Source: Lagopus muta (Eukaryota > Chordata > Aves > Galliformes > Phasianidae). From it: 64,000 bases of DNA. Numbering within the stretch: position 1 is the stretch's first letter; the number at the start of each line of letters is the position of its first letter. The position numbers and the translations under genes were made by a program. The notes beneath the pieces were generated by a model. The model worked only from the letters and a program-made list of their open reading frames with translations. It was not told the origin of the DNA and did no database searches. Below are positions 12,809-23,661 of the stretch, piece by piece. Location: positions 36,091,537 through 36,155,536 of the forward strand of contig NC_064440.1 of NCBI RefSeq assembly GCF_023343835.1, in the 5' to 3' direction.

Positions 12809-13050
12809 GATGTTCCCAACAAGGAGGGACTTTGACTTTGAGGGAGGGAAGAAAAGCCCTGCAAAATCCAGGTGAGAGCTGAAAATAGGCCCTGGGGTGC
12901 GCATGGAGGAAGAAGGGTCTGCTGGTAAGCCTGAGGAGCTGTGATGAGCACAGTGACATGCGGGGAAATGCTTTTGAGGAGGAAACCCACAAGAGATGGG
13001 CTGAGACCCCGGTGTGCATTCAACACCTCCAGGCAGGGGGTAAAATCCAT

Positions 13051-13132
13051 CGCTGTGAGCAGGATTCGAACCTGCGCAGGGAAACCCTATTGGATTTCGA
13101 GTCCAACGCCTTCACCTCTCGGCCATCACAGC
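13051..13132 (-). tRNA. tRNA-Ser (CGA)
   Basis: An 82-nt class II tRNA. Minus strand: acceptor GCTGTGA/TCACAGC, discriminator G, D arm GCCGAGAGGTGAAGGC, anticodon loop CTCGAAA, long variable arm, T arm GCAGGTTCGAATCCTGC. A TTTT terminator lies just downstream (GGATTTTACC). About 75 nt of 5' flank match the Ser-CGA copy at 28804 almost exactly. Confidence 0.95.
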
Positions 13133-13689
13133 ATCCCTGCCCTATGCTCAGGGCACAGCCATCCCTGTGGGGCAGCCCCAGCACCCCACAGCCCATTCTG
13201 CACAGAGGGAAGGTCTGTGCGGAGCCCGCTGTGCCCACAATAGCCCTGGGCCCTCTCAGTGCCTGGGGTCTGCCAGCAATACCTGTCCCCAGCAGTGCCT
13301 GTGCCAGTGCTGCCCCCAAACCCCAACAGCCAGCACAGGGCGGAGGGGGGAGGGGGACTCAGGCAGCCTGACTCTCCATTTCTTTGCATTGGGTTACGAT
13401 TCTCACTTTTGGCTGCCAGAGCTCCCAGTTCCCATTGCCCAGTCAAACCCAGAATTCAGGCAGAACTACTCTGCACTATACTGAGTGGAGACCCTGCAGG
13501 AATGGGGCAGGGGCTGGGCCTAGCACACTGCTGCACCCCCTGCTGCCTCTCAGCACCACTGAGCTGCTGGGCTCCAAAGTCAGCACCTAACACCTCCATA
13601 AGCACTCCATCATGTTTGCACTCAACAGAGTTTCACCAAGCTGAAGTCAGAGTCACAAAGCTCAGTAAATGTCATAAGCTTCCATGAAG

Positions 13690-14260
13690 AAGTGACCAAA
13701 AATCTCAGTATTGGAGAAGGTTGTGGAACAGATTGCCTTGAGCACAATCATAGCACGTATGAGACAACCAGGAGATCGGGCCCAGCCAGCATGGGTTCGT
13801 GAAAGGCAGGTTCTGCCTGACCAACCTCATCTCCTTCTATGACTAAGTGACCGGCCTGGCGGATGAGGGAAAGGCTGTTGATGTAGTCAGCCTACTCGTC
13901 AGCAAAGCCCTTGGTACTGTCCCCCACAGCATTCTGCTGGAGATCTGGCAGCCCATGGCTTGCACAGGAGCAGTGGTGTGGTTGGCTTTGTGCTGTCACA
14001 GCAGTGGCTCACGTGCAGCTGCCATGCACCAGCACCCCCAGGTCCATTGTGGCAGGGCAGTGCTCCATCCTTACACCCCCCAGATTGTACTGACAATATG
14101 GGTTGCCATGACCCAGGAGCAGATGATACCAAGAGAGGAGATCCACGTGAGAGCAGGAAGGCTTTGCAGAGAGATCCGGATAGACTCAGTCAAAGGGCTG
14201 AGTTCACTTGAAGACGTTCAACAAGGAAAGTGCTGGGAAGTGCACTTGGGTGATAACAGC
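13690..14260 (+). mobile_element. CR1-like LINE remnant, reverse-transcriptase part
   Basis: In broken plus-strand frames one reads motifs such as [18 protein letters not shown] and SKALGTVPHSILLE, then EIRIDSVKGLSSLE-like sequence, matching the middle of CR1 ORF2. It has several stops and a foreign or internally deleted part near 13960-14100. It is a different and older copy than the one at 12098. Confidence 0.6.
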
Positions 14261-14885
14261 CTCGTGCAGCACAACAGGCTTGGAGAAGAGTGCCTGGAAA
14301 GCTGCCCAGCAGAAAAGGGGTGCTGGGCTACAGCTGGCTGAGCTGAGTCAGCAGAGCACCCCGGAGGACAAGGATGCCAATGGCAGCCAGCCCTGCTGCC
14401 ACAGATGGCAACAACTACGCTGTACTGGTGAGAGAGAAGATGTATTTATTGATATAACAGACACAGTGTAGTGATTTCACAGCAACTTAACCCTCATATA
14501 AGACAGGGCTGGATGCACAGGAGAGGGTAGGGTTAAACACTCACAGGCAGGAGACCCTCCCGCTGAGTTATTAGTTTCAGAGAGAACTCCCTGAACCACA
14601 GAAGTAGGGAGCCCAGCTGTACCTGGATCTGCTGCTCGCCCCACACTTGGTCAGTCATGTGTGTTTTAGGGATCGTTACTTCCCAATCAACCTAAGACAC
14701 AATCTTAGCAAAGCCAACAAGGCTTAAAACAAACTACTGGCCACCTGGTGAGGATCAGTATTGGTAGGGCATCTTGGCATTGCAGTGCAAGGGATTGGAT
14801 CTCTGCATGGGACAAACCTCAAGAGACATCCTTACTTGAGGGCAGTCCTGCCATGCAACTTGCTGCCCTGATGGAGAGCACCAGG
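14260..14885. other. Unassigned stretch between CR1 remnants
   Basis: No gene or tRNA was recognised here. The first 100-150 nt may still be LINE-derived. The rest (about 14430-14880) is moderately AT-rich single-copy-looking sequence with no clear match. Confidence 0.35.
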
Positions 14886-15151
14886 GCCTGATGGGACAAG
14901 GGTGAATGGTTTTAATCTGAGACAGGGGAGGTTGAGGTTGGATATGAGGAGGAAGTTTTTCAGCCAGAGGGTGGTGAGGCACTGGAACAGGTTGCCCAAG
15001 GAGGCTGTGGATGCCCCATCCCTGCAGGCATTCAAGGCCAGGCTGGATGTGGCTCTGGGCAGCCTGGTCTGCTGGTTGGTGACCTGCACACAGCAGGGGG
15101 TTGGAGCTGGATGAGCACTGTGCTCCTTTGCAACCCAGGCCATTGTATGGG
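14886..15151 (+). mobile_element. CR1 LINE 3' end, outer edge of duplicated module B
   Basis: Plus-strand CR1 3' end: CACTGGAACAGGTTGCCCAA, GGATGCCCCATCCCTG, GGCAGCCTGGTCTGCTGGTT. The part from about 14930 reappears inverted at 31641-31862, so this element lies within an inverted duplication. Confidence 0.9.
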
Positions 15152-15439
15152 CTGCTCACTCTTTATGGGTGTAGGATCGATTGACAGTGATACTTTTGAG
15201 GGGCCTGCTCGATTGGCCTTCAGCTGTTGAACCAGGTGTCTGCTATCCATTTCATCAGGTCCCCAGAGTGAGGCAGATTATTGCTTGTTAATCTGTTTTA
15301 GCAAAAGCACTCTTGCTCATTGCCTTCCCGTGTACAAGGCCTTATTTACAAGGCTGCTGTGGAGTAGGAAGCAGGGGGAGTGAGGAGGAGGAGGAAAGGA
15401 GAGCACACTTTCACACTTGCATCAGAAGTAGAGCAACCA
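15152..15439. repeat. Segment of module B between two CR1 pieces, duplicated inverted at 31375-31640
   Basis: Contains CTCACTCTTTATGGGTGTAG and GGTGTCTGCTATC-type words that recur, reverse complemented, at 31550-31640 with only a few differences by eye. No gene was seen in it. Confidence 0.7.
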
Positions 15440-15935
15440 AGAGCATTAGGGAAGGGATTGTTCCCTTGTACACATTACCAATGAGACCACACGTGGCATA
15501 CTGTGCTCTGTTTTGGCTTCTTGGTACAAGGAGGATGCTGAGTAGTGGGAATGGATTTGGAAAAGATCAACAAAACTGGTGAGGAGACAAGAAAACATGA
15601 TATGAGGAGCAGCTGAGGAAAGTGAGGTTGTTTAAAGTGGAGAAAAGGAGGCTGAAGGGAGAACTCATCACTGTCTACAGCTTCCTGAAGGGCAGTTGCA
15701 ATGAGGACGGTGTCAGGCTCTTTCCTCATGCCAAGCGATAGATGGCAAGAAAGCAGACTCACGTTGTTGCAGGGGAGGTTCGGATTGGACATCAGGAAGG
15801 ATTTTTTATAGTTCTGGTGGACAGAACATGGAATAGACTGCACAAGGAAGAGCTGACATCCCCATCCTTGGATGTATCCTGAAGGCGTGGGACAGTGGAG
15901 AGACTATCCAGGAGAGTGCAGCTTAGTGGGAGTGA
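15440..15935 (+). mobile_element. CR1 LINE 3' fragment inside module B
   Basis: Reads ATGAGACCACACGTGGCATA, GAGGAGCAGCTGAGGAAAG, GGAGGTTCGGATTGGACATC: the end of CR1 ORF2 and its 3' region. An inverted near-identical copy lies at about 30880-31370. Confidence 0.75.
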
Positions 15936-16100
15936 TTGCAGTGCAGGTATAGAAAGGAAAAGGAATTGATCCCTAAGAGCTCCCTGTGGCAAATGGCCAT
16001 GAAGGAAAGCCTGCGTGCATGGGTCTCAACAGGGGGAGCTGCTGGCAGGAAAGCATCAACTGAGAAAGAGGGCTGAAGAAAATTTGCCTAAAACCAGAAC

Positions 16101-16103
<3 letters not shown>

Positions 16104-16147
<44 letters not shown>

Positions 16148-16166
16148 TGTTATCAGCATTATTGTC

Positions 16167-16257
<91 letters not shown>

Positions 16258-16281
16258 TCGTCGTCGTCGTCATCATCATCA
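16104..16281 (+). repeat. Compound triplet microsatellite, (AGC)n then (TCG)n
   Basis: About 14 units of AGC (16104-16145), a short interruption, then roughly 35 units of TCG/TCA (16168-16281) running right up to the tRNA-Ala gene at 16286. Module C has a much shorter matching tract (30588-30698) and module A has none. The long poly-Ser and poly-Asp frames here are artefacts of the repeat. Confidence 0.95.
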
Positions 16282-16285
16282 CCCA

Positions 16286-16357
16286 GGGGATGTAGCTCAG
16301 CGGTAGAGCGCCTGCTTTGCGTGCAGGAGGCCCTGGGTTCAACCCCCAGCATCTCCA
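16286..16357 (+). tRNA. tRNA-Ala (TGC), copy B, with G at position 37
   Basis: Same 72-nt cloverleaf as the copies at 11860 and 30511 except one base: the anticodon loop is TTTGCGT instead of TTTGCAT, so the base just 3' of the anticodon is G instead of A. Boxes A and B are unchanged and a TTTT terminator follows. The gene starts four nt after a long TCG/TCA repeat. Confidence 0.93.
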
Positions 16358-16521
16358 CACTTTTGCTGCCTCTGAGCAAAACCCCTCCCTCACCTTTCCT
16401 CGCTCACCTCCACACACCCTCTCCCCTTGCAGCTCTCTTGCTCCCTCTCATCCCTGCACATCACCTGCTGCTTTCCTGCACTGTCCTCTCTGTTTTTATG
16501 AAGCACACAATGGACGACACA

Positions 16522-17430
16522 GGGAATTACTGACCCGACCTGTCAGCCTCACTGCTCTGCTGGGAAGGTCATGGAACAGATCACCCTGAAAGCTGTGCCA
16601 AGGCACATGGAAGAGAAGTACAAGATAAGGGACAACCAGTATGGTTTCACCAAGGATAAGACCTTCCTGACAAACCTAGTGGCCCTCTGTGGTGTTGTAA
16701 CTGCATCAATGGACATCAGAAGAGTCACTGATGCATTTTCTGTGGACTTCAGTAAGGTCTTTGACATGGTCCCCCACCACATTCTTCTCTCCATAATTGT
16801 AAAGAAATTAATTTGAGAGTGATCGATAGATGAGTAACTGGTTGCAAGACTGTTCCCAGAGTGTGGTGGTCAATGTTTCAGTGTCCAGGAGGCCAATGAC
16901 AAGAGGTGTCCCTCTGAGGTCACTACTGGGACCGATACTCTAATGTCTTCATCGGTGGTATCAAGTGCACCCTTAGCTATTTGGCGTGGTTGTCACACTT
17001 GAGGAACAAGATGTCATCTAAGGGCCCTAGACAGGCTGAGCAGTGAGCCCTGGAGAACCTCATGAGTTTCAACAGTGCCATGTGCAAGGTCTTGGGGAGA
17101 CCTGATAGCCGCCTATGAGTATCACAAGGAGTTCAATAAAAAAGAAGGGAAGAGACTCTTTAGCTGGGTCTGTTAGGACAAGAGGTTTCAAACTGAAGGA
17201 GGGGAGACTTAGGCTAGATATAAGGAAAAAAATATATGATGAGGGTTGTGAAGCACTGGCTGGCATAGTTTGCCCGGAGAGGTGGTGCATGCCCAATCCC
17301 TGGAGACATTCAAGGTCTGGCTGGATGGGGCTCTGAGCAACCTGATGTAGCTGTAGATGTCCCTGTTCACTGCAAGGAAATTGAACTAGTTGAATTTTAA
17401 ACATTCTTTCTAACTCAGTCAATTCTGATG
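16522..17430 (+). mobile_element. CR1 LINE remnant (RT part plus 3' end), copy B
   Basis: Plus strand: [19 protein letters not shown] and [15 protein letters not shown] are CR1 reverse-transcriptase motifs in a still-open 81-codon stretch. This is followed by AGGGGAGACTTAGGCTAGAT and a degenerate tail near 17425. Homologous to the copies at 12098 and 29436. Confidence 0.85.
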
Positions 17431-17632
17431 TTCCTAACTAGGAGGGACTTTGACCTGGCCATGACTTTGCTCGGAATTTTGCCAACCAACAAGTCAGTAC
17501 ATGGCTGCTGGCCGTGGTGGGAAGCAAAGTAAGCAGGGGAGTTGTGCCCAAGATGTCAGGGTGCTGCAGGGCTTTGGGTCTGATCAGTGCCCTGTCCTTA
17601 CAGCCTGAAGGGCAATGGTGTCCAAAAGGGGA

Positions 17633-17697
17633 GGGCTCCAGGAGCTGAAGCCAGGAGCTCTTGCACTCTAAGTGAGAATCATATCCCTAGACCAAAA
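17633..17697 (-). pseudogene. tRNA-Pro pseudogene
   Basis: The minus strand reads TTGGTCTAGGGATATGATTC, then an anticodon loop with TTAGAGT, a decayed T arm and GGAGCCC. Both the acceptor and T stem are mispaired. The sequence beside it (17740-17830) resembles the sequence beside the decayed Pro copy at 32199, so the two were probably duplicated together. Confidence 0.7.
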
Positions 17698-17966
17698 AAA
17701 AAGCTAAGATGTGCAGCTTGTTGGGGTCCCACTCAGAAGTGCCATGCACTGGGGTGTTGCGGGCAGCGCAGCCTCTGGCACTGCTGGGCTCAGTTCCTGC
17801 TACCAGGCTCCAGGCACACTGTGGGGGTCTCCTAGCCTCCCAGCAGGACTTCCTGAACTGCAGGATGGGGGGGCCATGGGTGTACTTACGAGTGCCTAGG
17901 TAATGCCATGGGACATGGTGTGCCCAGGGCTGTGGACAGGAGTGCCCCCAGGGGCACCAGGCTGAG

Positions 17967-18048
17967 GCTGTGATGGCCGAGGGGTGAAGGCGTTGGACTT
18001 GAAATCCAATAGGGTTTCCCTGCGCAGGTTCGAATCCTGCTCACAGCG
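17967..18048 (+). tRNA. tRNA-Ser (TGA)
   Basis: An 82-nt class II tRNA: acceptor GCTGTGA/TCACAGC, D arm GCCGAGGGGTGAAGGC, anticodon loop CTTGAAA, T arm GCAGGTTCGAATCCTGC, discriminator G, followed by GGATTTTACC. It differs from the Ser-CGA genes here by the wobble base and one D-loop base. Confidence 0.95.
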
Positions 18049-18401
18049 AAGGATTTTACCCCTGGCCTGGAGATGGGAGTGCCATTCTGAGACCCTGCCA
18101 AGGACAGGCTGCATGTGTCTCCTCCAGCTGTGACTGGCAGCTCCGTGTTTGAATCCACATCAAAGCCCCTGGCAGGGGTGTGTGTATGGGCAGCCCAGTG
18201 CAGGAGGGACAGAGGCCCCACCGGCTGCCCAGTTTTGCAGCCCTGCAAGAGGTGGGGAAGTGGAAGGCCAAGTTTCGTTATGCTTGGGACTGCTCTGCAC
18301 TGCGCAGTGCCTGTGCCTGGTGTTTGCAAGCCTCTGTGCAGTGCAGTGCCCAGGACAAGAGCTGCTGGCACAGCGTGCTGCTGGGGGAGCCTGTGTGCCC
18401 T

Positions 18402-18453
18402 GGCTCATTGGTCTGTGTATGATTCTTGCTTTGGGTGTCAGAGGTGTGAGCCC
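18402..18453 (+). pseudogene. tRNA-Pro remnant lacking the T arm
   Basis: GGCTCATTGGTCTGTGTATG then TTTGGGT (TGG anticodon) and a direct jump to GTGAGCCC. The T arm with box B is deleted, as in the remnant at 11507. The 80-90 nt upstream (GTGCAGTGCAGTGCCCAGGA and onward) match the inverted flank of that copy. Confidence 0.7.
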
Positions 18454-21400
18454 AACTCTTTTCCACACCTCTGCCCTGAGTGGCCCCAATGCTCACAGCT
18501 GAGAACAGACCCTGTGTGCACGGATGTCACTTCTCTAACACACACTAACACCCCACAGCACAGCCAGGACCAGGCCTGGGCCACTCCTCATGCTGAAGAT
18601 GGAGACGGAAGAGCAAAGCACCATGGCCCAGTGAGCAGCTTTGCCCAGCTCCACCACCACCACTCAAGGAACGCAAGCAAGAACCACCTTTACACAGCCG
18701 TAAGCAGATCACCCTCATCTTCCCTCAGAACAGTGCAGACACATCTCAACAAACAGAAAATTATAGCCTTGGAATATTTAACTTAATAATTATTGAGTTT
18801 CAAACTTGCATCCCTGGCTGTTTCAGTCCAGGATGCTGTAAACATTCTGGACCTGGGCTGTGCTGGCACCCCTGTCACCCCATCCCCAAGGGGAGCAACT
18901 CAGAGGTTGTGGGTAGCTGAGTACAGTCTATGGTGCTGGTTTAGGCTCAGGGTGCAGCACAGTGCTGACAAAACAAACGGAGCTTCCAGCTCATCAGGAT
19001 GTGAGCCACGGGTCCCTGCTTCCATGAGTGGCACCAGAAGGACCAGACCAGGATACTGGTGCCTTTTGATTTCTGTGCCTTTTCCTTTGTGACTCAGGTG
19101 TGTGGGTGACCTGTGATTACTTTGCTCTGTAAGATTTCCAGCCCTGAGGAAGAACCACAGCCCTCACTGTGGAGCTCCCCAAGGCTGGAATCACTGCCTG
19201 TCTGGGTCCCCAGGCTTTTGCAGGCCTCTGCCCCATGGCTGGTCTGTGGGTGCAGCCGTTGGTGTCTGGGGCAGTTTGCCCACCTGAGCAGCAATCTCTC
19301 CTCCTTCTTATCCCTGTCACACAACTCAGAAGTACTGGAATCCTGCTGTCTCAGTAACCACCTAGTCACTAACAATCTGTTCATTTTTATCACCAAACCC
19401 AGTTTGCCTGGGGCTTCCACTCCTGACAGTCTCACTGACTCACCATTTGTAGCAGTCCTCTCTTTTCCATGACAATTCTTTGTGTGTCTCCATTTGTTGC
19501 AGCCCAAGCCATGACTTCATCCTTCCTCTCCCCTTTCTCCATCCCCAGAGGAGCCAGGCACCCATCACTGCACTTGGAAAGAGCTGTGGGCTTTCCTTAT
19601 GCAGTAGATACTTGCTCTCTGCTACTGTTGGCTTCCCCAAGCACAGAAATGCAGAACAAACCAAGTGAGTCCATTCACCAAGGGTGGTGGTGTAAGCTGG
19701 GATGAGCTTGTGGTAATAAACAACCTAAAAAGGAGATCAACACCCCGGTGGACATGATCTCCTAAAAGGGAGTTGCCACCATCCCAGTTCCAGAACATCA
19801 TGATTTGAGCTGGAGTACTCCACCACTGTAATTTTTGCTAGTGCAATTGGGTCCACAAAAGTGAAGGATAGAAGAATGAAAATGAAGGGAAGTAGGAGCC
19901 TCCAGGAAGCACAGATTGCTGAAGGAGGAGGATCCTGTGTTTTGGTGGGGAAGAGGTTTCTTCCAAGGACATGAACAGGTCAGAAAGATGAGAGGACAAC
20001 AAAAGTCACGAAACTCTATAGATCCAGGCATGGCCCAAGAGTCATTTAGATTACGCTCCAGTCTTTTCTGAGCAGTGCTGCTGTCGTTGCTGCTGGAAGC
20101 CATGAGAAAGTAATGCTGTGACCAAACCCCAGCACCCACCTATTTCCTTCTATGTGCCTCTTTCCACCCACTGAGCTCTATTTTTCATCTCAGTCTTCAT
20201 ATGTAGTTTCCAGTTTCTCACTGGGCCTGTGGCTGCAACGTCTTTACAGGAACCTGTATTTTAGGGCCTAATTAGCAAGTCTGTGTGGTTCTGCTTGGGG
20301 CAAGCACTGTCTGGGGGGAAAACAAAGTGGAGTGAATTCAGGACAGCTCTTGAGCTGGAAACCAAGATGGCCAGGCTCCCAGCCATGAGTCACAGCAGCC
20401 CTGGAGACAGGTGCCTGGTGCCTTGTGCTGGGGATCACTGCAGGGCTGCAGATTCTCCTTTCCCCAGTTCTGTCTGCACTGAGACGTCACAAATTTCAAG
20501 TCAAATTAAGGACTTGCATGGATTTCAGTCTCCTTTGAGACACTGGCTCTTCAGAAAAAAAAAGTCTGTACCATCTCACCCATGGAGTCATTGTGAAATG
20601 CTATATCAAAATGTCATTACGCTTTTCCCCTGCTCCATCCTGCACTGTCCTATGCAGCAGGCTGTTGGAAAGCAGATGTACCAGCCTCAGATGCCTATAA
20701 CTTTCTAATGATGCTCTTGCTACTAATTCACTGCTTTTCCTCTTTGCGGCACTCGAGACAATTTCGCATTCCCTCTCTATGGAACAATGTCTGCAGTTGG
20801 TCTAAAAATACCTCAGTAGTCCTTGGAACATGGATGGGAACCCACACCTCTTTGTTCCCAGAGCTCTAATTGCCTAGCAAGTGCCATGCAGGGTATTTCC
20901 TAATTAGGAGCACTTCTATGAAGATCTGAGCAGTAGAACCAGTTGAGCTTGGTAAGACCAACTTGCTTCCAAGCCCAGCATAATACCTCATTCTAAACAC
21001 TCATAAGCTCTGTGTAGATTTTCACACCACCAAAATGTACAAAGACTGAAAGATTTATACAAAGTCTATGGAGGACTTAGTTGCACTCTTATTCCTCATT
21101 TCATTAGCTGAAAATGTTCTGCTTGATGTTCCGTGGCATCTTACAAAGAGGCTTACTCAGTGCCTACCTCCTCTCCCTGTAAAATAGTTATTCTTCTTCA
21201 TCTAATGACTTCAGTCTAAATCTGCAGGCCCTTATTTTTGGGAATAGCTCAGGGAGGAGCTTGTGCTGTAGCTATGGCCAGAAATAGAGATATCCTCATT
21301 AGATCTGAGGAAGTCCCCTGAAACATATGGAAAGAGAGATTCTGTATTCATTTTGAATATATTTTTAATACAACAGGTTGTTTTAAGTGATTTTTTCATG

Positions 21401-21671
21401 GAGATACATGGAGATCCCACCTCTGCCATCATTGAAAGCAGAAAGGAAGACTGGAAATGACAGAAATGTTCTTGTTGCACAGAAATCACAGCTGTTATCC
21501 AGCTCCAAGTGTGTCAGCAGCCAGCACGATAGCATTAGGGCCTTTCTCTAATGTTCTATGTGGTTTTACATTATTCTGTTCAGCAACAGAAAGCAAGGAT
21601 CCAAGAGGAGTGGTCTGGCATGTGCTGATCTCTCCATTCCCTGATTATACTGCAGCTGCCCCAGGTAGCTT
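18454..21671. other. Large intergenic stretch without recognised gene
   Basis: Several 110-220 codon frames exist (for example 18115-18786 plus, 19094-19507 minus) but they overlap each other on both strands. They lack recognisable domains and splice context. No tRNA, CR1 or keratin-like sequence was seen between about 18460 and 21670. Confidence 0.5.
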
Positions 21672-21830
21672 TAGTCATAGACTTGTGGGGTCATTAAGGC
21701 TGGGGAAGACCTCTGAGATCACCAAGTCCAACCATCAGCCCACCCCATCATGCCTGCTGACCACGTCCCTTGGTGCCACATCTCTGCAGCTGTGGAACAT
21801 CTCCAGAGACGGTGATCCCAGCTCTCTGGG
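21672..21830 (-). mobile_element. CR1 LINE 3' fragment
   Basis: The minus strand contains GGTTGGACTTGGTGATCTCA and GACCTTCCCCAGCC-type complement words; the plus strand reads AAGTCCAACCATCAGCCCA and GGTGCCACATCTCTGCAGC. This is the short 3' end of an F/Y-type CR1. Confidence 0.75.
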
Positions 21831-22243
21831 CAAAATTGGACAAAGGGTGACCATTCAGAGAAGCGCCTCCCAAGAAGGCAACTTATCTCTCTTTACCCTC
21901 CATCAAACCAAAAACTCACTGCAAAAACAGGCAAAATACCATTTTGAAGCAGCAAACCTTGATGTTGCCACAGTCTTGTGGGAAAAGGCAGTGAGGCTGT
22001 TGCATGTGTCCCTAAGCTGGTATTTGCTGTAGGGCAGAAATAAAGGTCTGCAAAAGTTTTCCTTTGGGCTGGACACAGCAAGCCACGTGCTCACATCAGC
22101 ACAGTGTGGCACTAGCACCAGAAATTCCCATTTCAGACCGAAAATACAACACCCACACAGCAATAAGTTGCGACCAGAGCACGTCACCACTTCAGACCAG
22201 AGGCAAAAAGAACACGAAGACTCAGGCTATGATGTAGCATGTC

Positions 22244-22249
22244 TTTAAT
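22244..22249 (-). terminator. Polyadenylation signal ATTAAA of the beta-keratin gene
   Basis: ATTAAA on the minus strand, about 440 nt past the keratin stop codon; a 3' UTR of that size is usual for this family. Confidence 0.5.
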
Positions 22250-22685
22250 GAGAAAAAGAAATAGAATAAACCAGTTGAGAGTATGAGAAGTGCATTTCTA
22301 ATGCTCACTATAGGAATGGACAAACACTATTTAAGGACAAAACGACCCCTACGAGGTGTTCCTCTGCCCCTGCTGCCTCTGCAGCTCTTGGCACCATCTT
22401 CTGTCTGCAGCCAGCTATAAGCTAATAGTAAATGCTGAGTAACACCACAGGGTGTCACACTTACATGGAAGCATACAGTAAGGCATAGCTAGAGAAAGGT
22501 CTACAGAGGCGCGATCTTGAACGAAAAGTACCCGAGGATCCCTTCCTGCTGGGAGAGTTGCAGGTGCCCCCAATGGCTTGGAAACACGCGGGAACTTCCT
22601 TAGTCCTCTTCCCCAGTCTTGTTCCCGTGCTTCGGTTTTCCTTCCTTGCTGGCCTCAGTGGGACGAGTTGGCCGACGGGGACACC

Positions 22686-22982
22686 CTACAGCCCACCCCT
22701 GAGGCACAGCAAGGCCCCTTTCCCCAACCCCCGTGTGCCACCGGAGGCCACTGGCACCCCACAGCACCGGAGGTAGCTCCCAACTGCTGCCGACGCTGTG
22801 GACCCCACCGTGGTGCTCTGCGGGTAGGAGCTGAGGATGGGCCCAGGCAAGGTCACCACCACGGTGGGGGGCTGGATGACGGCGGTGGAGTCCCAGCAGC
22901 GCCGGTAGCAGGGCTCATTGCAGCTGGTGGCCAGTGGCCTGGGGCTGCAGGAGGCGGGCAGGCACAGGTCGTAGCAGGACAT
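22686..22982 (-). CDS. Feather-type beta-keratin (corneous beta-protein), intact 98-residue gene
   Basis: A single coding exon. The protein starts [11 protein letters not shown], continues with [20 protein letters not shown] and has the beta-sheet core [17 protein letters not shown], then [16 protein letters not shown]. These match the feather beta-keratin pattern, and 98 residues is the standard length. Such proteins form the rigid filament-matrix of feather, scale or claw keratinocytes. The coding exon is preceded by acceptor CTTCCAG|GT at 23002, 20 nt before the ATG, with a non-coding exon 1 upstream, again standard. Odd point: family members usually end in a Gly/Tyr-rich stretch and a Cys-rich RRCLPC end. 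Here the last 25 or so residues ([14 protein letters not shown] then ALLCLRGGL) diverge and lack that end. It may be a diverged functional member or an early decaying copy. Solitary here, with no second keratin in the window. Confidence 0.9.
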   Translation of the reverse strand: MSCYDLCLPASCSPRPLATSCNEPCYRRCWDSTAVIQPPTVVVTLPGPILSSYPQSTTVGSTASAAVGSYLRCCGVPVASGGTRGLGKGALLCLRGGL

Positions 22983-23592
22983 TGCGCAGCGAGAACAGGC
23001 ACCTGGAAGGCAGAGGAGGGTGTAAGCGCAGGGCAGATGCTGTCCTTTCCCTGCTGAGCTCTAACTTGGTGGCTCTGGCAGCCAGAGGTAGGGATAATTT
23101 GATTTCATTTGAATGACCTGCCCTGGGAGGCAGAGCTGGAGAGGTGACAGCGCTCCTTCAGCAAGCTGAGTGCTCACTGGAATGCTTCCTGTTGCTGTAA
23201 AAAACACTTAAATCAACGCAACACGAGTGAGCTGGATTTAGCACAGGCTAAAATTAAAGGCATCTCTGCTGCCCTCCCTTCAACAGGGGGGCACTGATCT
23301 CTGTAACCAGGGAATGTGCTATTCTTTTTGCTCTTTATATTCTTTTTTAGCAAAAAAATCCATGCCGGACGTGCCTTGCTAGGTAGCTACAGATCCCTGT
23401 GGCACATACCCAGTTCACCTGGCATTCCTCATCCCCTTGCACCCTCATGTGATGGCAAGAAGAATCCCTCCCCCGAGGCCTCCACAGGTGGGAGGCAGAC
23501 AACAAACCTCGACCCCTCTCTGAGAACCAGGCAGCGCACATCAGTGCCGACAGCAGCTCGGTCAGAGGAAGGAACGGAGCATCTTAACTTAC

Positions 23593-23628
23593 CTGGGCAG
23601 CAGAGGATGCAGCAGTTGGGAAGCAGGT
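23593..23628 (-). other. Non-coding exon 1 of the beta-keratin gene
   Basis: The minus strand has donor CTGCCCAG|GTAAGT at 23593, about 60 nt downstream of a clear TATA box. The intron to the coding exon is about 590 nt. The layout (short non-coding exon 1, all coding sequence in exon 2) is the family's usual one. The exact start is inferred from TATA spacing. Confidence 0.65.
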
Positions 23629-23652
23629 GGCAGGGCCCAGCAGCACCTGGTG

Positions 23653-23660
23653 TTATATAG
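23653..23660 (-). promoter_or_regulatory. TATA box of the beta-keratin gene
   Basis: CTATATAA on the minus strand, 25-30 nt upstream of the inferred keratin transcription start. Confidence 0.7.
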
Positions 23661-23661
23661 G

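Noticed and set aside
14430-14880. Possible long terminal repeat
   Set aside because: No clear terminal repeats, signals or neighbouring viral-type genes could be seen; left unassigned.
16015-16533. 172-codon plus frame with long poly-Ser, and poly-Asp/poly-Thr frames on the other strand
   Set aside because: They are translations of the AGC/TCG microsatellite read through a tRNA-Ala gene; no gene context.
18115-18786. 223-codon plus frame, the longest in the 18-22 kb region
   Set aside because: No recognised domain, overlaps a tRNA-Pro relic and several frames on both strands; most likely chance in GC-rich DNA.
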